This document shows, piece by piece, positions 25,280-32,692 of a DNA stretch of 32,692 bases. The stretch is from assembly GCA_024280095.1 (NCBI GenBank), contig JAJRQU010000126.1, positions 1 through 32,692 of the forward strand, in the 5' to 3' direction. The DNA is from Alphaproteobacteria bacterium (GTDB lineage Bacteria; Pseudomonadota; Alphaproteobacteria; Sphingomonadales; Emcibacteraceae). The notes under the pieces are model-generated. The model worked only from the letters and a program-made list of their open reading frames with translations, did no database searches and was not told where the DNA came from. The translations under genes were made by a program, and so were the position numbers. Position 1 is the stretch's first letter; each line of letters starts with the position of its first letter.

Positions 25280-28224
25280 TTTGTGTGCCATTTCTTGAGG
25301 GTTTGACGCGCGCGGTCTTTTTCAGAGAAGTCTATTCTGGAGGCCACGGCCTCTGCCAATATTTTTCGGGCTTCTCCGCGCCGGCTCAGCTTGTCTAATG
25401 TCATGGCCAGATGGTATTTTATTTCAGGATCGCTGAAGCGTAAAACCAAAGCCTTTCGGAGCAACGGCAGCGCAATTTCGGGATTGCCGCGCTGACTTTC
25501 TATCCAGGCCAGAGTATCCAGAATATTGGGATTGTCCGGGAGAATCTTATGGGCTTTTCTGGCATAGTTTAACGCTATATCTTCGTTCCCGAGGCTAAAA
25601 TTAACGCTGGCGGCATTATTCAGGATGATCGGCATATCTGGGCTATTTTCAAGGAGTTTATCGTGGAATTCGACAGACTTTTTTATTTGTTTATCCTGTT
25701 TGTAAGCTGTTCCCAGAACTAAGGCAGACCTAATGTCTTCCGGATATTTGTCATGCCAGTCTTCCATTGTGGCGATAGCTTTTTTTCTTTGGCCGGACTG
25801 GCTATAGGTACGATATAACCCCAGAACAGCGACAGGATTATCACCAATTTTGAGGGCGGCCTGATAAAATTCTTCGGCTTTGTCATATTCCTTCAGGGCA
25901 GCATATAGTTCTGCTGATAATATATCCGGCGCCGGATTATCTTCTTTGGTGATGGCCCGGAAATGGGCCAGAAGCGCAAAACCATCCGCACGGTCAGCCT
26001 CATCAATGGCTATTTTAATCAGGGCAATATAAGCATCGGTAAGGTCAGGATTCCAGGCCAGAGCTTTTTGCAGGGTTTTACGCGCGGCTTTTTGTTTATT
26101 CAGTCTGAGTTCGGCGTTGGCCAAGGTTAGCAGGGCATCGCCCTGTTTTATGGCATATTCAACGGCAAGTTTATAATTTTTGATCGCTCGGGTGGGTTCA
26201 TTTGCCTTTTCAAACAGGTGCCCGAGCAAGCTATAGGCCTGGGAATGTTTAGGGAAATTTTCGGTAAAACCTGAGGCGGTCTCAAGCGCCGACTTGAGAT
26301 CATTATTTATCAGAAACCCCTCAACCAGACGGCTCAGGGTCGCAAAATTATCACCATCAATGGAATAGGCTTTTTTATACCAGAATAAGGCATTCTCGGG
26401 GTCGTTATTTAATTTATATGTATTCCCAAGCTCCAGCATTAGAAAAGAGCTTTCCGGGCTTTTCTCCAATTGCTTGTGCAGTTTTAAGATGGCTTTGTCC
26501 GCATGACCTTCAATGACATCCATACGCGACAGATGCACCAGACTTGTGATATCATTTTCATCAATCTGCAATGCCGCAAGGTAGCTTTCCCGGGCTTTTC
26601 TGTGGTCTCCGGCAAGGCCAACAGCGGTACCATACAGGTTAAGCAGGGGGACATTTTCAGGGTCTTTATCTTTCAGCTTCTGAATGATAGCCACGGCTGT
26701 GTCATGTTGCCCGGACTGTTGGTATGCCTTGGCCAGCAACAGTTTTATGTCCAGAGAGTTCAGATTATGCTGCTGCGCCGTTAAAAGATTTTCAATGGCG
26801 GCCCCAATAGAGCCGGCGGCCATTCTCCCTCGGGCAAGGTTGGTGAGGCTTTCGGGTGATTCTGGCAGTATTTTTGTGACCGTCTCAAGGTAATGGTTGG
26901 CTTTTCCAATATTGCCAAGTTCCAGATAGACCAATCCTAGCATGGTCAGAATGGTTGGGTTGTTTGGCTGGTGACGGGCGGCTTCAGACAGCACCAAATT
27001 CGCGGCTATGGGATCGGAGGCTTGCAGCTCCAATGCCCCGAGAAGCCGCATGGCACCAATGTCGCCGCGTTCCAATTTTAAATATTGCTGCAGACTCTGC
27101 CGGGCTTCATCAAGATTGCCAAATTGGAAATTGGTCAGTCCAGATAAATAATAATATGTCGGATTGGCCCGCATCATTTCCGGGGGAACGGAACGCAGAA
27201 TATTTATGATGGCAATCATATTGGTATTGGCGCTTGAAAAGTCCCCCTGCGCGGCTGTGATAACGGCTTTTAAATATCTGGCCCGTGGCTCTCTTGGTAT
27301 CAGTTGAAGAATAAAATCCACATCTTCATTGGCTTCGTCATATTTTTTGACGCCAATATATAAGGCCGCGCGGGTCAATCTGGACATGACATTGGTATCA
27401 TCAATAGCCAGCGCTTCGTTAATGGTGTCGATGGCTTTTTGATGAGAGCCGCGTTGTTTGTAAATTTTTGATTTTAGAATCAGGGCATTGGGATATGGTT
27501 CTGCGGTCGGCGGAATGGTATCAATATAATCAAGAGCAGGCCCAAATTGCTTATGAACCGCCGCAACTTGCGCCAGCCCGAGTTTGGCCTGATAAAAAAC
27601 AGGGTTGCGATCCAGAGCTTCCTGATAACTGCGTTTGGCATTGGCCAGTTTTTTATGACCAAAATAGGCTCGGCCGCGCAGGTAAGAAATTTCCGCCTCA
27701 ATAGCATCATCACGATTACCGTTATTTATAACGTCCAAAAGATATTTATTCTTGCCCTGCAGGATATAAGCATGGCCAAAGAGAACAATTAATTGATCGT
27801 AATCAGCGCCGCGCTCCCGGGAAAAATCAAGTTCGATTTCCGCGCCGGCACCGTTGCCTTCCTTAATCAGGATTTTGGCCATTAAGATACGGGAGGGCAG
27901 ATGTACGGGATTAACTTTCAGGGCATTTTTAAGATGAATCTTGGCTTCTTTTCTTTTTTCCTCATGAAAATTAATCAATGCGTTTTCATAGCTTTGTTCC
28001 GCCTGTTCTGATTGTGCCTTATTAAGGGCCAGTGCGGGCGTAACTGTGATCAATGCTGTGAAGGCAATACACATCCACAGGGCAAGACGTTTCAGAAATT
28101 TCAATTTTAACTTTACGGATTCTGAATCTTCTGACTTTAAATTTTCTGGTCGGGCCTTCTCAAGCCGGAATTTTTGTAAATTAGAATATCTTTTATTATT
28201 TTTTTGATGATGTTCCCGGTACAT
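25276..28224 (-). CDS. prsT: PrsT-like PEP-CTERM-system TPR protein
   Basis: 982 residues. A hydrophobic segment (48-67, ending PALALNKA) acts as signal or anchor, but is preceded by an unusually long basic n-region of about 46 residues. The rest is a continuous array of more than twenty tetratricopeptide repeats, with the consensus A-x3-Y-x2-AL-x4-P visible repeatedly (for example AKRSYQEALDRNP). The overall length, repeat-only build and the neighbouring PEP-CTERM gene point to the PrsT family, which is linked to exosortase (EpsH/XrtA) export systems. No lipobox cysteine is clear. No exosortase, prsK or prsR is in the window. Known biology is thin; a role in envelope assembly or exopolysaccharide export is inferred. 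The only good start is the ATG at 28224. Confidence 0.7.
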   Translation of the reverse strand: MYREHHQKNNKRYSNLQKFRLEKARPENLKSEDSESVKLKLKFLKRLALWMCIAFTALITVTPALALNKAQSEQAEQSYENALINFHEEKRKEAKIHLKNALKVNPVHLPSRILMAKILIKEGNGAGAEIELDFSRERGADYDQLIVLFGHAYILQGKNKYLLDVINNGNRDDAIEAEISYLRGRAYFGHKKLANAKRSYQEALDRNPVFYQAKLGLAQVAAVHKQFGPALDYIDTIPPTAEPYPNALILKSKIYKQRGSHQKAIDTINEALAIDDTNVMSRLTRAALYIGVKKYDEANEDVDFILQLIPREPRARYLKAVITAAQGDFSSANTNMIAIINILRSVPPEMMRANPTYYYLSGLTNFQFGNLDEARQSLQQYLKLERGDIGAMRLLGALELQASDPIAANLVLSEAARHQPNNPTILTMLGLVYLELGNIGKANHYLETVTKILPESPESLTNLARGRMAAGSIGAAIENLLTAQQHNLNSLDIKLLLAKAYQQSGQHDTAVAIIQKLKDKDPENVPLLNLYGTAVGLAGDHRKARESYLAALQIDENDITSLVHLSRMDVIEGHADKAILKLHKQLEKSPESSFLMLELGNTYKLNNDPENALFWYKKAYSIDGDNFATLSRLVEGFLINNDLKSALETASGFTENFPKHSQAYSLLGHLFEKANEPTRAIKNYKLAVEYAIKQGDALLTLANAELRLNKQKAARKTLQKALAWNPDLTDAYIALIKIAIDEADRADGFALLAHFRAITKEDNPAPDILSAELYAALKEYDKAEEFYQAALKIGDNPVAVLGLYRTYSQSGQRKKAIATMEDWHDKYPEDIRSALVLGTAYKQDKQIKKSVEFHDKLLENSPDMPIILNNAASVNFSLGNEDIALNYARKAHKILPDNPNILDTLAWIESQRGNPEIALPLLRKALVLRFSDPEIKYHLAMTLDKLSRRGEARKILAEAVASRIDFSEKDRARQTLKKWHTN

Positions 28225-28555
28225 TTACCTTGCCTTTACGTCTTTATATTACGGTTAAGTCATGCTTGGGATTACTTATGGAGCAAAATGTATAATAAAT
28301 TATTGCGAATGGTTTTTTTCAAGAAAATCATTCAGCCACAATATGTTTCAAAACGGGACAAATTTCAGAATAGAGTCGGAAAACCTTACAATATTCTGAT
28401 TCGGTTCATGAGAAATATTATATAATCTATTGTAATTAATAGTTATTTTATTTTTGGCATGCTAATTGCTTTGATTATTAACAAACAATTTACGTATGTC
28501 ATATATTTAGATTGATAGAGTATCATAATTAATAAATTAAAGATTGGGCAAAAGA
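28225..28555. other. Divergent intergenic region between the TPR gene and the PEP-CTERM gene
   Basis: 331 bp, AT-rich. It contains a sigma54 promoter (28454-28470) and, 80-90 bp upstream of it, an inverted repeat TCAGAATA (28365-28372) and TATTCTGA (28392-28399). These 8-bp perfect arms are 19 bp apart, a plausible site for an enhancer-binding protein such as PrsR. No promoter for the TPR gene is obvious. Confidence 0.55.
28454..28470 (+). promoter_or_regulatory. Sigma54 (RpoN) -24/-12 promoter for the PEP-CTERM gene
   Basis: TTGGCATG-CTAA-TTGCT matches the RpoN consensus TTGGCACG-N4-TTGCW with one change. The GG (28456-28457) and GC (28468-28469) are exactly 10 bp apart. The predicted start of transcription is near 28481, about 75 nt before the ATG. 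Sigma54 control of PEP-CTERM genes through PrsK/PrsR-type regulators is known in other bacteria. Confidence 0.75.
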
Positions 28556-29386
28556 ATGACCTTTAAAAAGATATTTTTAACCGCAGGTATTATCGCCGTA
28601 GGAGCCATATCAGCATCAGCATCAACAATCATTGTTGATAATGCACCAGGAACGCCGAATGGTACGTCTGGTGCTTTTTCCTATATTGGCAAGGGTAGTT
28701 CCAAGGATTATATGGGCGGCTCGCGATATGATATCTATAGCATGGAAGTATCCCGTGTGAATGGATTGATGACGGTCAGGATCAATACAAAATTTGTTGA
28801 TTATAACACCAAAAACGGCCTTAATTTCGGCGACTTGTTTATGAGTACAGAAGGGGTTGATGGAAGACCTGTCTGGGATCCGACAGGTGATCCTGCGGAT
28901 GGATATAAAGACGATAATTCTTTTACAACCGGAACCCAATGGGATTATGTTTATGATTTGAATGAGGCAAGAAATCTTACGGGGAATGATATCGATAATA
29001 CGTCTGCGCAATTGCATGAATTAAATGATTATGATTTGACGAAATCGGGGGACAGGAATAATTTTAAATATGGTAGCTCGCGCGGCAATAAAACCCAATT
29101 ATACCGTGTTAAGGATGAAGATGACGCCTATGCGAATTCATTTGGCACGGGGTCAGTAGAAACAAGTACCAGCAACAATTATCTTCAGTTTGTTTTTGAT
29201 GTTTCCGGCACACAGCTTGCGACCGCAGAACAAATTGCGTTTCGTTGGACCATGTCATGTGCCAATGATATCATTGAGGGTGTGGTTGATTTTGCCGCAA
29301 CAGTTCCAGAGCCAGCCGCGCTTGGTCTGTTGCTGCTTGGTCTGGCGGGGGTTGGTTTTGCCCGCCGGCGCGCGCGGACGACATAA
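28556..29386 (+). CDS. PEP-CTERM sorting-domain surface protein
   Basis: 276 residues from the ATG at 28556; an upstream TTG at 28544 is less likely. A signal peptide (about 1-21, cleaved near ASAS) leads a mature part rich in Asp, Asn, Gly, Ser and Thr with beta-type sequence (MTVRINTKFVDYN, LQFVFDVSGTQL). The C-terminus from about 250 is a textbook PEP-CTERM signal: VPEPAALG, a Leu/Gly helix, and a terminal RRRART basic cluster. Exosortase cuts near the VPEP and the protein becomes part of the envelope or biofilm matrix. Only one Cys is present (SCAND). It is preceded by a sigma54 promoter and followed by a strong terminator, so is a single-gene unit. Confidence 0.9.
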   Translation: MTFKKIFLTAGIIAVGAISASASTIIVDNAPGTPNGTSGAFSYIGKGSSKDYMGGSRYDIYSMEVSRVNGLMTVRINTKFVDYNTKNGLNFGDLFMSTEGVDGRPVWDPTGDPADGYKDDNSFTTGTQWDYVYDLNEARNLTGNDIDNTSAQLHELNDYDLTKSGDRNNFKYGSSRGNKTQLYRVKDEDDAYANSFGTGSVETSTSNNYLQFVFDVSGTQLATAEQIAFRWTMSCANDIIEGVVDFAATVPEPAALGLLLLGLAGVGFARRRARTT

Positions 29387-29411
29387 TATAATTTCCGCCA
29401 AAATATATATG

Positions 29412-29442
29412 ACGGCCCCCAAAATTTCGGGGGCCGTTTTTT
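29412..29442 (+). terminator. Rho-independent terminator of the PEP-CTERM gene
   Basis: ACGGCCCCC, eight-base loop, GGGGGCCGT, then six T residues. The 9-bp stem is perfect and GC-rich. The minus strand lacks a T-run after the stem, so it acts only on the plus strand. Confidence 0.93.
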
Positions 29443-29459
29443 ATGATACTGCTTGGGAT

Positions 29460-31493
<2,034 letters not shown>

Positions 31494-31525
31494 TTAAAAT
31501 TTAAATGTCACAAAGATATGGGCCA

Positions 31526-31570
31526 TTTATAACAACGCAATTTGACAGTGTCAAGATTGATGGGTAAACT
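31526..31570. promoter_or_regulatory. Divergent fadH / tetR promoters sharing one palindromic operator
   Basis: The palindrome TTGACA-G-TGTCAA (31542-31554) is perfect. On the minus strand its second arm is a TTGACA -35, 17 bp from TATAAA (31531-31526), reading to fadH. On the plus strand its first arm is a TTGACA -35, 17 bp from TAAACT (31565-31570), reading to the TetR gene. A repressor bound here would block both promoters. Confidence 0.78.
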
Positions 31571-31710
31571 AGGGTCAGAACCTTAGGGTCTGTGGACAAT
31601 TACTTCAGGGTTCTGGCTTGTCCATTATGGTATATAGGCCTTAAAATCAAAAGCGGATTTTTTATGACTTACCCAAGAATAACTGGCCCAAAAAATAATT
31701 GGCCTCAAAA

Positions 31711-32304
31711 ATGAAAAAAGCCCGGTATCATCACGGGGACCTGCGTCATAGCCTGATAAAGGCCGCCCGTGATATGATCAAGGAGGGCGGCATAGAGGCT
31801 GTGTCTTTGCGCAAACTCGCCGACCGGGTCGGGGTATCGCGAACCGCGGCCTATCATTATTTCAAGGATAAAAACATTTTGCTCTGCACCTTGGCGCAGG
31901 AAGGTTTTCATATCTGGCAGGAAGAAGCCGACCGGATTTTTCAGGATGAGAAGATGAGCCATGAAGATCGCTATAAGGCTTATATTCGCTGGTATATGAC
32001 CTATGCGCTGGAAAATGCAGAATATTATGATCTGATGTTTGGCCGTGCCATATGGAAACAAAATACGGCCACGGAAAATTTAAAAGCCACCGCCTATGAT
32101 GTCTTTCAAAAACAGGTGGCGATTACCCGCCAATGGCAGAAATACGGCGTTTTGCCGGCGGGGGAAGACAGTCTTCGGCTGGCGCAGGTCACTTGGGGCA
32201 CCTTGCATGGTTTGGCGCGGCTTCTCATTGATGGCATCTATAGCGATGACAGCCCTATTGATGAAATATGCGATTGTGCGGCCAATCTATTGATGGATAA
32301 ATAA
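31711..32304 (+). CDS. TetR/AcrR family regulator (WHG-type C-terminal domain)
   Basis: 197 residues from the ATG at 31711; a TTG at 31699 is the alternative. The N-terminal helix-turn-helix is clear: YHHGDLRHSLIKAARDMI, then VSLRKLADRVGVSRTAAYHY and FKDKNILL. The C-terminal domain contains TWGTLHGLARLLIDG, the WHG-type signature of TetR_C_13-like proteins. It is divergent from fadH with a palindromic operator between, so it probably represses fadH and itself and is released by an acyl-CoA or fatty acid; the ligand is inferred from context. Length is normal. Confidence 0.92.
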   Translation: MKKARYHHGDLRHSLIKAARDMIKEGGIEAVSLRKLADRVGVSRTAAYHYFKDKNILLCTLAQEGFHIWQEEADRIFQDEKMSHEDRYKAYIRWYMTYALENAEYYDLMFGRAIWKQNTATENLKATAYDVFQKQVAITRQWQKYGVLPAGEDSLRLAQVTWGTLHGLARLLIDGIYSDDSPIDEICDCAANLLMDK

Positions 32305-32336
32305 AAAAGGGAAGCCATGAATTCTCATGACTTCCC
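32303..32336 (-). terminator. Rho-independent terminator of the TonB-dependent receptor gene
   Basis: Read on the minus strand: GGGAAGTCATGA, short loop, TCATGGCTTCCC, then six T residues. One mismatch lies in a 12-bp stem. The T-run overlaps the end of the TetR gene on the other strand. Confidence 0.88.
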
Positions 32337-32374
32337 CATATAAAATATTAGGTAAAATATCTTTTTCAGAAGAA

Positions 32375-32692
32375 TTAGAAGTTCATTTTGGCTTCAATGC
32401 CCCATTTACGCGGCTCATTAACAAAACCAGTCAGATTATTAAAGTCAATGCCGCCAGTCCGTGACAGGTTATTGGTGATGTTACGGATATAAGCCGCCAC
32501 CTGCCATTCATTATCGCCGTGGACATATCCTGCGCGCAGGCCACCTTCAAGCAGGTTCTTTTCTGAGAATTCAACAGATTCATACAAGAAGAAATTAACG
32601 CGTGAGCGATAGGCCCAGTCGGTAAAGGCAAAGATTTCGCCGCTTGCAACGGGAACGCTGTAGCGGGCGGTGAAATTCATCACCCATTTTGG
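32375..32692 (-). CDS. TonB-dependent receptor, C-terminal end (5' part outside window)
   Basis: 106 codons are visible and the frame is open to the right edge (PKWVMNFTARYSVP...). Alternating beta-strand sequence (NFFLYESVEF, LRAGYVHGDNEWQVAAYIRNIT) and the terminal GIEAKMNF ending in Phe fit the last strands of a TonB-dependent outer-membrane barrel. The NEWQVAAYIRNITN block and the RKWGIEAK end are typical of the large alphaproteobacterial receptor group. The substrate cannot be told from this end. A terminator follows the stop. Confidence 0.85.
   Translation of the reverse strand, partial: PKWVMNFTARYSVPVASGEIFAFTDWAYRSRVNFFLYESVEFSEKNLLEGGLRAGYVHGDNEWQVAAYIRNITNNLSRTGGIDFNNLTGFVNEPRKWGIEAKMNF

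Overview
The window looks like chromosomal DNA of a free-living alphaproteobacterium of moderate GC content. A Kordiimonadales/Emcibacterales- or Rhodospirillales-like organism would fit, but I cannot fix the order from sequence alone. Evidence: a LapG-type BTLCP protease, a soluble PAS chemoreceptor, a perfect FNR/FixK box, a class Ia ribonucleotide reductase without an ATP cone, a FadH under a TetR repressor, and a PEP-CTERM protein with a PrsT-like TPR protein. There is no prophage, plasmid, CRISPR array, tRNA or rRNA. The only mobile-looking DNA is one small inverted-repeat element.

Layout. 1-1659: the start of a UPF0260/YcgN gene (runs off the left edge), a SCO1/SenC copper chaperone, and a divergent secreted ankyrin protein. 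1656-6127: a c-di-GMP-flavoured cluster. A LapG-like periplasmic protease is followed on the same strand by a cytosolic protein with a degenerate EAL domain. Divergent from it is a membrane Cache-PAS protein with a degenerate HD-GYP domain. 6124-6392: a compact inverted-repeat element with nested hairpins fills the gap to a convergent stand-alone Hpt protein. 6967-8403: a 65-residue membrane protein under a perfect FNR/FixK box, then an exported SleB-like hydrolase with a long structured leader. 8404-9648: a small conserved-looking protein and an exported methyltransferase-fold protein. 9731-11314: a soluble chemoreceptor with two Aer2-like PAS domains. 11525-18784: a gltB-gltD-slyX-dehydrogenase operon (glutamate synthesis). 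19387-25279: hrpB, then nrdA-nrdB with a sigma70 promoter overlapped by an NrdR-like box. 25276-29386: PrsT-like TPR protein and a PEP-CTERM surface protein with a well-matched sigma54 promoter. 29460-32304: fadH and a divergent TetR regulator sharing one palindrome that overlaps both predicted -35 boxes. 32375-32692: the C-terminus of a TonB-dependent receptor.

The most interesting themes are (i) two catalytically dead c-di-GMP domain proteins around a LapG-like protease with no LapD in view, (ii) an oxygen theme, with an FNR box at the class II position before a tiny membrane protein and tandem predicted haem-PAS domains in a soluble chemoreceptor, (iii) sigma54 control of a PEP-CTERM cell-surface protein, and (iv) the cloverleaf-like element between two convergent signalling genes. 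Housekeeping genes (gltBD, nrdAB, hrpB, fadH) look intact and ordinary.
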